Assembly: GCA_041946755.1 (NCBI GenBank)
Contig: JBHGBB010000186.1
Location: 1 to 7,580 of the forward strand
DNA length: 7,580 nt
Source: JBHGBB01 sp041946755
GTDB taxonomy: Bacteria > UBP4 > UBA4092 > JAOAEQ01
Direction of reading: 5' to 3'
Shown here: one piece after another, positions 1 to 5,207 of the stretch
How the letters are laid out: each line of letters begins with the position of its first letter
Numbering within the stretch: the first letter of the stretch is position 1
Program-made: the position numbers and the translations under genes
The notes under the pieces: generated by a model
Seen by the model: only the letters and a program-made list of their open reading frames with translations
What the model was told of the DNA's origin: nothing
Databases searched by the model: none

Positions 1-981
1 TTCTCTGCAACTCCGGCACCGGAATTAGCCATTGATCTTGATACCACGTCATTATCAGTTGCCCAGGATGTGTTTTTTGAATTTCTACCTTCACCGTTAC
101 AAGATGCGGATATTTCCGGGATTATCTCTGCGGCAATTAATGCTGGCAAGCCGGATAAAGACTGGCAGCTGGCCGGTAAAATCAACCTGAATAATCTCAA
201 CTTAAAAATGGGAAAAGACCTGACCTTATCGAATCTAAATGGATTTATCCCTTTAGAATCGGGAGTAACGACTCCCGCTGATTTCTTTCCTTACCGATTC
301 CGGAAAGAAAATTATGATTCCTGGTTAACCGAACTGAAAAAATATGAGGCGGCTAATCGCGCGCAGTTGACAATCGAATCCGCGAATGCAAGTATTATCT
401 CGGCTAAGAATCTGGTTCTATCGCCAACCCTATCGGCTACCGGTGCGATTATTCCTTTAATGAAACTAAATCTATTCGGCGGGACGATTTATGGTCGGGC
501 GTCGACCACCACGGCTGGTGAATATACGGTTATCTTATTACTAAACAATCTGAGTCTAAAACAGGTTTGCGATTCTCAGGATTCGATTCGTGGGATGTTA
601 AGCGGTAGGTTTAATGGCATAATGCTCCTAAATGGAACTGAACTGGGGTTGACCAAACTCCGGGGGATTATTCAGCTGTGGTCGATCCCGTCAAAAGATG
701 AACCGCGGGAGTTTAGCAAACAGTTTCTTGAAAAAGCTGCCGGCCGGAAACTGCCGCCATTATATATCCAGCGGAATTATGATGAGGCGAAGATTACGTT
801 AACTATTCAAGATGGGAACCTGATATTTAATGATTTCTTAATGGTGGGAAGAATGTTCGGCCGGCCGATGACATCGATCGGTATCGATGCTCGCGGAAAT
901 AAAGTTTCACTCACTAATTTCTTGGACTGGATGAACGGGCTGGCTTCCGGCACCGGCGGGATTAAAACCGAAATCAAGTAA
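1..981 (+). CDS. AsmA-like / YdbH-family intermembrane transport protein, C-terminal part (5' end outside window)
   Basis: The frame is open from the first base, so this is the last 326 codons of a longer gene; the GTG at 70 is an internal valine, not a start. The protein is rich in short beta-strand-like stretches with the repeating AsmA-type pattern: FGGTIYG near residues 159-165, then LNNLSLKQV, then a G-x-L-S-G-x-F-N-G-x-L-L-L-N-G stretch near 198-212. AsmA-like proteins form long hydrophobic grooves that span the periplasm and move phospholipids between membranes; in E. coli YdbH works with the lipoprotein YnbE and with YdbL. The next gene downstream encodes a YnbE/YdbL-like protein, which is the main reason for preferring YdbH over other AsmA relatives. 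Arginine codons are largely CGG, as in other host-like genes here. The AsmA-like call is fairly firm; the YdbH subgroup rests on context. No terminator is seen after the stop. Confidence 0.72.
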   Translation, partial: FSATPAPELAIDLDTTSLSVAQDVFFEFLPSPLQDADISGIISAAINAGKPDKDWQLAGKINLNNLNLKMGKDLTLSNLNGFIPLESGVTTPADFFPYRFRKENYDSWLTELKKYEAANRAQLTIESANASIISAKNLVLSPTLSATGAIIPLMKLNLFGGTIYGRASTTTAGEYTVILLLNNLSLKQVCDSQDSIRGMLSGRFNGIMLLNGTELGLTKLRGIIQLWSIPSKDEPREFSKQFLEKAAGRKLPPLYIQRNYDEAKITLTIQDGNLIFNDFLMVGRMFGRPMTSIGIDARGNKVSLTNFLDWMNGLASGTGGIKTEIK

Positions 982-1001
982 TACCGAGAGATGAAGGAGT
1001 A

Positions 1002-1023
1002 GGGAGGAGGGGGAGAGGGAGGG
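1002..1023 (+). other. G-quadruplex motif in a purine-only tract
   Basis: From 1001 to 1029 every base is a purine. Inside it are four G runs of at least three (1002-1004, 1009-1013, 1017-1019, 1021-1023) with spacers of 4, 3 and 1 bases, which meets the usual G3-N1-7 quadruplex rule on the sense strand. It begins 20 bases after the stop of the YdbH-like gene, so it would lie in that gene's 3' transcript. Whether it folds or acts as a pause or RNA-stability element is inference. Confidence 0.55.
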
Positions 1024-1120
1024 AAAAGGCCTACTCAATGCAAAATTATCAATTAGCCATATTCCATTTAAAATGAAAACATTATATGGTTAATTTGAAT
1101 CGTACGTTTTATAACAGTTA

Positions 1121-1129
1121 TGCTATTAT
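1121..1129 (+). promoter_or_regulatory. Extended -10 promoter candidate for the lipoprotein gene
   Basis: TGC directly followed by TATTAT (5 of 6 to the -10 consensus) makes an extended -10 element. A TTGAAT at 1095-1100 is too far from TATTAT for ideal spacing, but lies 18 bases before an alternative, poorer -10, TATGCT at 1119. Transcription would begin near 1136, giving a leader of about 65 bases that holds the heptamer repeat. The surrounding region is AT-rich, so a chance match is possible. Confidence 0.4.
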
Positions 1130-1151
1130 TATATTGGTTTTGGCTTTTAGT

Positions 1152-1182
1152 CTAACAACTAGCAACCAACAACTAACAACTT
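1152..1182 (+). repeat. Four-unit heptamer tandem repeat (CTAACAA type)
   Basis: The units are CTAACAA, CTAGCAA, CCAACAA, CTAACAA, then a partial CTT, in exact 7-base register. The array ends a few bases before the Shine-Dalgarno sequence of the next gene. It resembles the short tandemly repeated heptamers known from cyanobacterial intergenic regions, and two further heptad arrays occur in this window (1867-1894 and 6613-6722). Confidence 0.75.
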
Positions 1183-1200
1183 AAAAAAGGAGGAAGTTTT

Positions 1201-1860
1201 ATGTTCAAACGGAGTTCTTTTTGGTTAATTACTTTATGCTGTGTTTTATTTATCGGGTGCGCGTTTATTACGGTTAATGTATACTTCCCGGAGAAAGATT
1301 TGAACCAGGCGTATAGTACTTTAGAAGATGAGCTGATGAAAACCGGGCCGAAAAAAGATGCGCCGGCACCGGCACCGGAGAAGAAGAGTTCGATGCTGCC
1401 GATTCAGTTCAATTTAATTCCAGTAGCTTATGCGCAGGAAGATATCCGGAAGACTGATGAGACCGGATTAAGTGCGGATTTGGTCGCGAAAATTAAAGGG
1501 AATCCGGAAGTAGTCCAGGCATATCGGAATATGGGCGACCGGCTGGACGATATCAACCGGCTGCGAGATGCGGGAACGGTCGGTGAAGGTACCACCGGCA
1601 TATTAATCGCTCGGGTAGATGAAGATGCGATTGAAAAGAAAGACCTGAAAAAAATCCGGGATGAAAATGCTGATCGGACCCTGATTATGAAAGGTATGGC
1701 GCAAGCGATGATGGAAGTTCGGGCGTTACCGAATACTGATGAGAATCGGAAAAATACCTTAAAACAGGCAACAGAACAGTTTGCTAAACTCCGGGCGGAT
1801 AAAGCGAAATCCGGCTGGTGGATTCAAACTGCCGATGGGAAATGGAACCAGAAGAAGTAA
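1201..1860 (+). CDS. DUF1318-type lipoprotein: YnbE-like N-terminus joined to a YdbL-like domain
   Basis: 219 residues. An N-terminal signal with KR, a hydrophobic core and a lipobox-like FIGC (Cys20) predicts a lipid-anchored protein. Right after the Cys comes FITVNVYFPEKDL, like the ITINMNV-type strand of E. coli YnbE, then a Pro/Ala/Lys-rich linker (about 50-64). A second hydrophobic stretch ending VAYAQED (75-81) looks like a relic of a separate signal peptide. Residues 88-219 carry YdbL/DUF1318 features: GTVGEG (125-130), a charged helix, and the C-terminal GWWIQTADGKW (205-215). YnbE bridges YdbH to the outer membrane and YdbL modulates this in E. coli; here both seem to be in one chain. 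The upstream gene is the YdbH-like partner. The start is secure: AAGGAGG at 1187-1193 precedes the ATG by 7 bases. Eleven of 12 arginines are CGG. Confidence 0.8.
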   Translation: MFKRSSFWLITLCCVLFIGCAFITVNVYFPEKDLNQAYSTLEDELMKTGPKKDAPAPAPEKKSSMLPIQFNLIPVAYAQEDIRKTDETGLSADLVAKIKGNPEVVQAYRNMGDRLDDINRLRDAGTVGEGTTGILIARVDEDAIEKKDLKKIRDENADRTLIMKGMAQAMMEVRALPNTDENRKNTLKQATEQFAKLRADKAKSGWWIQTADGKWNQKK

Positions 1861-1866
1861 GAAACA

Positions 1867-1894
1867 AGTAGCCAGTAGACAGTAGATAGTAGAT
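1867..1894 (+). repeat. Four-unit heptamer tandem repeat (AGTAGAY type)
   Basis: Four units in exact register: AGTAGCC, AGTAGAC, AGTAGAT, AGTAGAT. The array starts six bases after the stop of the lipoprotein gene. Unit length matches the other heptad arrays in the window but the unit sequence differs. Confidence 0.75.
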
Positions 1895-1937
1895 AGGGAA
1901 AACAGATACATTATTAAAGACAGGAGCTAGAAGTTTA

Positions 1938-1975
1938 CCCAACGGATCCGCCTAAGGCGGATTAGCGCAGTTGGG
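1938..1975. repeat. Nested inverted repeat with GGCGG-type palindrome
   Basis: An outer 6-bp stem (CCCAAC at 1938-1943 with GTTGGG at 1970-1975) encloses an inner 7-bp stem (ATCCGCC at 1946-1952 with GGCGGAT at 1956-1962, loop TAA). No T run follows, so it is not an intrinsic terminator by the usual criteria. The inner part belongs to the same loose family as the palindromes at 2968-2988 and 6422-6436. Confidence 0.6.
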
Positions 1976-2046
1976 CGAGAAGTAAAAAGATAGAAGAGAG
2001 AAGCTAAAAATCAGGAAAACTATTTTTTGTATAGGAGATTTTCAGT

Positions 2047-2277
2047 ATGAATTCCGCAGCGATATTTCCGGGGATATTTATGATACTCTTCTTTTTAATA
2101 TTCGGGGTGATTGTGTTACTGGGCACGGCGTTTTGGATTTGGATGCTGATCGATTGCATTACTAAAGAAACCGATGAAGGGAATAACCGGCTGATTTGGG
2201 TATTAGTCATCGTTTTAATCCATCTGCTTGGCGCGATTATCTATTATTTCGTCCGCAAACAAAAACGGATTGCTTAA
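2047..2277 (+). CDS. PLDc_N-type small membrane protein, copy 1
   Basis: 76 residues. An N-terminal hydrophobic helix (about 4-36) ends in FWIWMLIDCITKE, followed by a short charged loop (TDEGNNRLIW) and a second helix (about 49-67) ending YYFVRKQKR. This two-helix pattern with a W-x-L-I-D-C motif, the R/K-L-x-W entry to helix 2 and a G-x-x-I-Y-Y-F-V-R exit is typical of the PLDc_N (phospholipase D/nuclease N-terminal) domain, which often stands alone as a membrane protein of unknown function. Nothing of the HKD catalytic domain is present. AGGAGA at 2033-2038 sits 8 bases before the ATG. The next gene is a tandem copy in the same frame offset, and a DUF2007-like gene follows, so the three probably form an operon. 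Confidence 0.75.
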   Translation: MNSAAIFPGIFMILFFLIFGVIVLLGTAFWIWMLIDCITKETDEGNNRLIWVLVIVLIHLLGAIIYYFVRKQKRIA

Positions 2278-2318
2278 TATACTGTTTCCTATTTCGAGCA
2301 TAGAAAGGAACCAAAATT

Positions 2319-2564
2319 ATGGAACAAGGGGCGATATTTTCCGGGATATTTATGATTTTCTTTTTCGGATTTTTTTGTATTTTTGCGTTACTCTGCACCG
2401 CGTTTTGGATTTGGATGCTAATCGATTGCGTCACCAAAGAAACCGATGAAGGGAATAACCGGCTGATCTGGATTATTGTTATCGTTCTAACCGGTGCGAT
2501 TGGCGGGTTAATCTATTACTTCGTACGCCGGCAACCGAGAATAAAGGCTAATCCAACAGCTTAA
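2319..2564 (+). CDS. PLDc_N-type small membrane protein, copy 2 (tandem duplicate)
   Basis: 81 residues, aligning without gaps to the preceding gene at an offset of 272 bases. The core FWIWMLIDC-[IV]-TKETDEGNNRLIW is shared almost entirely, and 32 consecutive bases are identical (2164-2195 and 2436-2467). The two membrane helices keep their hydrophobicity but differ in residues, for example Cys at positions 20 and 26 here where copy 1 has Val/Gly-type residues. The C-terminus is 5 residues longer (KANPTA-like tail). An AAAGGA site precedes the ATG by about 9 bases. The stop is only 9 bases before the DUF2007-like start, which suggests translational coupling. Function unknown; a homo- or hetero-oligomeric membrane assembly is possible but not shown by sequence. 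Confidence 0.75.
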   Translation: MEQGAIFSGIFMIFFFGFFCIFALLCTAFWIWMLIDCVTKETDEGNNRLIWIIVIVLTGAIGGLIYYFVRRQPRIKANPTA

Positions 2565-2573
2565 AATAACTCT

Positions 2574-2819
2574 ATGGCCGATACCGAACATTATATCAAA
2601 ATTGCGGTACTTGATAATGAAGTCCAGGCTGAAGTTTTAGACGAAATGCTTACCGAACAAGGGATTCCGCATCTTATCCGGAGTTACCATGATTCGGCGT
2701 ACGACGGCTTATTCCAAATGGGAAAAGGTTGGGGTCGAATCGATGCACCGGAAGAATATAAAAACGATATCCTCGCTATTCTCGAAACCATTAAGGTAGA
2801 TAATCCGGAACAAACCTAG
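2574..2819 (+). CDS. DUF2007-like small soluble protein
   Basis: 81 residues, no membrane segment. The order beta (YIKIAVLDN), helix (EVQAEVLDEMLTEQGI), beta (PHLIRSYHDSAYDG), then a G-W-G stretch and a C-terminal helix (EEYKNDILAILETI) fits the ferredoxin-like DUF2007 ('putative signal transducing protein') family, where a short domain with the E-x-x-x-L-x-x-x-G-I-P pattern is common. The molecular role of that family is not established. No good Shine-Dalgarno is visible before the ATG, and the gene starts 9 bases after the preceding stop, so translation probably depends on coupling with the PLDc_N gene. No terminator hairpin follows the stop. Confidence 0.68.
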   Translation: MADTEHYIKIAVLDNEVQAEVLDEMLTEQGIPHLIRSYHDSAYDGLFQMGKGWGRIDAPEEYKNDILAILETIKVDNPEQT

Positions 2820-2967
2820 CATAATAACTTATCGTTCCTGAAAAAGCACTCACAAGCAAACGGAAAGGGATAGTCACGAGATAGATGAAAACATCAATAT
2901 TCCGGTTTTTTGAAGAAAGCTGTTAATTTCTAGAAGATTTATACCGTGCATAATGAGGTGGCAAGAA

Positions 2968-2988
2968 TAATCCACCTCCGGTGGATTA
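2968..2988. repeat. Palindrome TAATCCACC-TCC-GGTGGATTA
   Basis: A perfect 9-bp stem (2968-2976 with 2980-2988) and a 3-base loop. An alternative, mutually exclusive pairing exists: GAGGTGG at 2955-2961 with CCACCTC at 2972-2978. There is no T run, so a terminator is unlikely. It shares the TCCRCC-N3-GGYGGA layout with 1946-1962 and 6422-6436. Confidence 0.7.
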
Positions 2989-3017
2989 TACATTCTCTGA
3001 ATAACCGTTCTGCAAAC

Positions 3018-3108
3018 TTTGGAGTGCGAAAGTTCTACTTTCGCTTTCGTATCGGGAAGTTCTACTTCCCGATTAACAACAGCGGTAGCATAGCTACCGC
3101 ACTCCAAA
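3018..3108. repeat. 91-nt cloverleaf: outer stem with three perfect hairpins
   Basis: An 8-bp outer stem (TTTGGAGT 3018-3025 with ACTCCAAA 3101-3108) encloses three perfect hairpins. Hairpin 1 is 3026-3044 (7 bp, loop TTCTA), hairpin 2 is 3051-3073 (9 bp, loop TTCTA) and hairpin 3 is 3082-3100 (8 bp, loop ATA). Hairpins 1 and 3 abut the outer stem with no unpaired base, giving a four-way junction; the other linkers are TTTCGT and TAACAACA. Every stem is free of mismatches. It is not a tRNA, because arm lengths, loops and conserved bases are wrong. It is most like a composite REP/MITE-type palindromic element, able to form a branched cruciform in DNA or a cloverleaf in RNA of either strand. 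No transposase is nearby. Confidence 0.8.
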
Positions 3109-3193
3109 AAATGATATGTATTACGTTCCGAAGGCATGCGGGACGCTTTGCTATTAAGGTCATCCGCAAGCAGGCAGAAATAAATGAATGTTG

Positions 3194-3213
3194 CTGAATA
3201 ACGACTTATTCAG
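3194..3213. repeat. Hairpin CTGAATAA-CGAC-TTATTCAG before the membrane-protein gene
   Basis: A perfect 8-bp inverted repeat with a 4-base loop ends 18 bases before the ATG at 3232. This is where an operator or a leader hairpin could act. The left arm is part of the 9-mer also found at 2997-3005. Confidence 0.6.
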
Positions 3214-3231
3214 GGACGACTACGGCAAACT

Positions 3232-3729
3232 ATGAATTCTCTTATTCGGGCAAAACTAATGTTAGCGATCGTTGCGTTCGGCTTATTTATGTCGGGGGTC
3301 ACCATCTGGCCGGCGATCCCGGAACTTAAAACTGCAGTTTGGCTGGTTTGGGGAAATAATCCTCCTACCGGAACCTTGCATGCATTTGTCTTAAAAGCAA
3401 TTGAAGGATTGGAATACATGAACCGCAATTATCGGTTCATGATGTATGGATATGACTGGCTGGCGTTTGCCCATATCGGATTAGCGATACTGTTTGCCGG
3501 AGCGATTCGGGACCCGGTGAGAAATATCTGGGTCGTTCAATGCGGATTAATTCTTTGTATCCTCATCCCGATACTTGCGGGAATATGTATTCCGATTCGG
3601 GGGTTGCCATCAATCTGGTTTCTATTCGATTTCATCTTCGCGCCCGGTGCCGGAATTCCCTTATTAATCGCATTGCATGATATTCGGCAGGTAGAAAAAG
3701 CCGCGGTTAAACCAGAACCATTGGGCTAA
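3232..3729 (+). CDS. Small multi-pass membrane protein, unknown function
   Basis: 165 residues with four probable membrane helices: about 8-29, 75-92, 99-118 and 127-148. Notable conserved-looking pieces are WPAIPELK after helix 1, YDWLAFAHI entering helix 2, IRDPVRNIWVVQCG between helices 2 and 3, PIRGLPSIW before helix 4 and FAPGAGIPLL in it. I have the impression of similar unnamed proteins in other bacterial phyla (the YDWLAFAH and DPVRNIWVV pieces), but I cannot assign a family. No clear Shine-Dalgarno lies before the ATG; the hairpin at 3194-3213 does. Five of 7 arginines are CGG, so it looks host-like. The codons for residues 124-153 have a decayed second copy at 4910-4999, beyond the RDD gene. 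A weak 5-bp hairpin (3733-3747) follows the stop. Confidence 0.75.
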   Translation: MNSLIRAKLMLAIVAFGLFMSGVTIWPAIPELKTAVWLVWGNNPPTGTLHAFVLKAIEGLEYMNRNYRFMMYGYDWLAFAHIGLAILFAGAIRDPVRNIWVVQCGLILCILIPILAGICIPIRGLPSIWFLFDFIFAPGAGIPLLIALHDIRQVEKAAVKPEPLG

Positions 3730-3796
3730 TTTAAACGGCGGGCGTTTCTCTTGAAAAATCATATAGTATTGGTGTTAATATTCTCAAGAGATATTT

Positions 3797-3826
3797 TTGA
3801 CAAAAGCTTTTCTCCCGATATAGAAT
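3797..3826 (+). promoter_or_regulatory. Sigma-70 promoter for the RDD gene
   Basis: A perfect -35 TTGACA (3797-3802), an 18-base spacer and TAGAAT (3821-3826, 5 of 6 to the -10 consensus). Transcription would begin near 3833, about 44 bases before the ATG at 3877. Just upstream, CTCTTGA (3748-3754) and TCAAGAG (3784-3790) can pair across a 29-base loop, possibly ending transcription from the gene before or binding a regulator. Confidence 0.65.
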
Positions 3827-3876
3827 AATACATCTTGTGTTTTTACTAAAAACATCGCTAACCGAGAACATTGATT

Positions 3877-4878
3877 ATGCAAACCAATTCTATTCCTGAT
3901 GCTACCGATTTATCTTTAACCTCTCCACCTATTGTTGATCGAGTTATTAGCGGATTCTGGAGACGACTACTTGCCTTCATTATTGATAGCATCCTTCTTG
4001 GCATTCTGGGATACATCACCGGTTTATTCTTATTTGATTTTTATGCGCAATTAGGCGGTGCGGGACTTATTTTGGGGTTTTTTATTGCTTTACTCTATTT
4101 CGGACTATTTAACAGTTCTCTTGGAAAAGGCCAAACGCTCGGGAAACGGATTATGAGAATCGAAGTTGTCGATAGTTCAGGTAATTCTATCCCATTGAGT
4201 CGCTCTTTACTCCGATTTACTATTCTTGGTATCCCATATTTTCTTAATGGAGCGCCTATTCCTTCTCACATTACCGTATCGCCAATAGGGTATGGAATCG
4301 GATTCCTCATATTTGGATTCGGGGGAGCTATTGTATATCTATATATATTCAATCGCCGTACACGACAAAGTTTGCATGACCTTATTATGGGAACATTGGT
4401 TGTAAGAACTATACCAAAGGGTAAACTCCCCCATAATTCTGTTTGGAAAACTCACTTAATCGTTGTTGGAGTTTGGTTTCTTCTGGTAATAGGATTTTCA
4501 GCTTTTGCCTCATATTTTAGCCAGAGTGGAATATTTCCCGAGATTCGAGCGGTTCAGCAGAAGATAGAATCATCCGGAGAATTTCGTTTCGTTACGGTTA
4601 TGGTAGGAAAGTCTTGGAGAATAATAAATGATAAAAGGGAAGAAACGTCTTTCATCCATGCAACTGTGGTTCTGAAAGAAAATCAGAATGATTACGATAC
4701 CGCAGCGAAAAAGGTTGCATCTTTTATTCTGAACGTTTATCCTGACGCTGCAAAAAAAGATTTTCTAGTCGTAACCGTTTCTTACGGATACAATATCGGC
4801 ATTGCTAGTTCTTGGCAAAGCAAGAATTTCCCGTATACTGCCCAAGAATATCAGCAAATTCTGAGCAAACCGGAATAA
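3877..4878 (+). CDS. RDD-domain membrane protein with a C-terminal extracytoplasmic domain
   Basis: 333 residues from the ATG at 3877; a TTG two codons upstream is possible but less likely. The RDD domain spans about 22-177. It opens with FWRRLLAFIIDSILL (Arg29/30 and Asp37 are the family's namesake residues), then a helix near 61-78, GKGQTLGKRIMRIEVVD (83-99), a helix near 137-157 and RQSLHDLIMGTLVV (163-176). A further helix (193-213) leads to a 120-residue C-terminal domain, probably outside the cytoplasm, that I do not recognise; alternating strands and a Tyr-rich region suggest a compact fold. RDD proteins are membrane proteins of mostly unknown function, some linked to ion transport or stress. 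The gene has its own promoter. Only 1 of 15 arginines is CGG (5 CGA, 4 AGA), unlike the host-like genes, which suggests transfer. Confidence 0.82.
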   Translation: MQTNSIPDATDLSLTSPPIVDRVISGFWRRLLAFIIDSILLGILGYITGLFLFDFYAQLGGAGLILGFFIALLYFGLFNSSLGKGQTLGKRIMRIEVVDSSGNSIPLSRSLLRFTILGIPYFLNGAPIPSHITVSPIGYGIGFLIFGFGGAIVYLYIFNRRTRQSLHDLIMGTLVVRTIPKGKLPHNSVWKTHLIVVGVWFLLVIGFSAFASYFSQSGIFPEIRAVQQKIESSGEFRFVTVMVGKSWRIINDKREETSFIHATVVLKENQNDYDTAAKKVASFILNVYPDAAKKDFLVVTVSYGYNIGIASSWQSKNFPYTAQEYQQILSKPE

Positions 4879-4909
4879 AAGTGATACTAGCATACTCACC
4901 CAATCAAGC

Positions 4910-4999
4910 GTATTGCCGTTATGTTGGATTTTAATCGACACCGCATTTGCGCCCGGTGCCGGAATTCTCTTATTAATCGCATGGCATGATATCCGGTAG
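4910..4999 (+). pseudogene. Remnant copy of the 3' end of the membrane-protein gene at 3232
   Basis: Thirty codons in register with 3601-3690. Translated, VLPLCWILIDTAFAPGAGI-LLLIAWHDIR-stop aligns with residues 124-153 of the intact gene, with 20 of 29 residues the same. At base level CGCCCGGTGCCGGAATT is identical, and the following 35 bases nearly so. The intact gene's Gln153 codon CAG is here TAG. No start, ribosome site or upstream 120 residues can be seen, so this is a fragment and not a second gene. Its position just after the RDD gene means that gene lies between two copies of the same sequence. Confidence 0.75.
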
Positions 5000-5122
5000 G
5001 TTGAGAAATTCCAAGAAAAATAGAATTCAATTCTCTTTTATAGAAAAACAGAGTTACAATATTGAGTTTGGCATATACCGATTCTTTATTCAAACCGGCT
5101 CGCGTCTTGTATTTATATCATC

Positions 5123-5152
5123 TTGACAATAACCGGGTTCCGGTAAGATAAT
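5123..5152 (+). promoter_or_regulatory. Sigma-70 promoter for the SLATT-like gene, with an inverted repeat in the spacer
   Basis: TTGACA (5123-5128), an 18-base spacer and GATAAT (5147-5152, 5 of 6 to consensus). Transcription would begin near 5159, with a leader of about 50 bases. Within the spacer, ACCGG-GTT-CCGGT (5132-5144) is a perfect 5-bp inverted repeat, placed where a MerR-type activator or a repressor could bind. The layout closely parallels the RDD promoter (perfect -35, 18-base spacer). Confidence 0.62.
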
Positions 5153-5207
5153 AATAGAAATCAATTTATATCTTAACCTTGAATTTTTCGAAAAGGAGGA
5201 ACGAATT

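Larger units (their letters stand above)
2820..3231. other. 412-nt non-coding gap with structured repeats
   Basis: I see no convincing gene here. Short open frames on both strands run through the inverted repeats and have no ribosome binding site or protein-like composition. The gap holds a 9-bp-stem palindrome (2968-2988), the cloverleaf repeat (3018-3108), a looser hairpin at about 3125-3146 (CGTTCC with GGGACG) and a hairpin at 3194-3213. The 9-mer CTGAATAAC occurs at 2997-3005 and again at 3194-3202. Confidence 0.7.
4879..5207. other. 329-nt gap: gene remnant, then promoter
   Basis: No intact gene. The first part carries the decayed copy of the membrane-protein 3' end (4910-4999). A small AT-rich inverted repeat, AGAATT-C-AATTCT, lies at 5022-5034. 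The rest is AT-rich, with the promoter at 5123-5152 and the Shine-Dalgarno of the SLATT-like gene at its end. No convincing terminator follows the RDD gene. Confidence 0.65.

Noticed and set aside
70..981. GTG at 70 as the start of the first gene
   Set aside because: The same frame is open from base 1 with similar composition and no ribosome site precedes 70; the gene is cut by the window edge.
1152..1894. CRISPR array
   Set aside because: The repeats are 7 bases long with no spacers, and no cas genes are present.
1938..1975. Intrinsic terminator after the lipoprotein gene
   Set aside because: The hairpin is strong but no T run follows it on either strand.
2004..2437. Two minus-strand frames opposite the PLDc_N genes with similar translations (SISIQIQNAV)
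   Set aside because: Their similarity is simply the complement of the duplicated plus-strand genes; neither has a ribosome site or sensible protein composition.
2228..2449. Plus-strand frame overlapping both PLDc_N genes
   Set aside because: It lies in another frame across the two real genes, and its composition is not protein-like.
3018..3108. tRNA or tmRNA in the cloverleaf
   Set aside because: Stem lengths, loop sizes (5, 5 and 3) and the lack of T-loop and D-loop conserved bases exclude a tRNA; the resemblance is only topological.
2874..3197. Frames on both strands through the structured gap
   Set aside because: They translate inverted repeats (for example KFYFRFRIGKFYFP) and have no convincing start.
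3871..3876. TTG at 3871 as the RDD start
   Set aside because: It adds only two residues and has no better ribosome site than the ATG at 3877.
4896..5093. Minus-strand 65-codon frame
   Set aside because: It is antisense to the gene remnant at 4910-4999 and shows no start signals.
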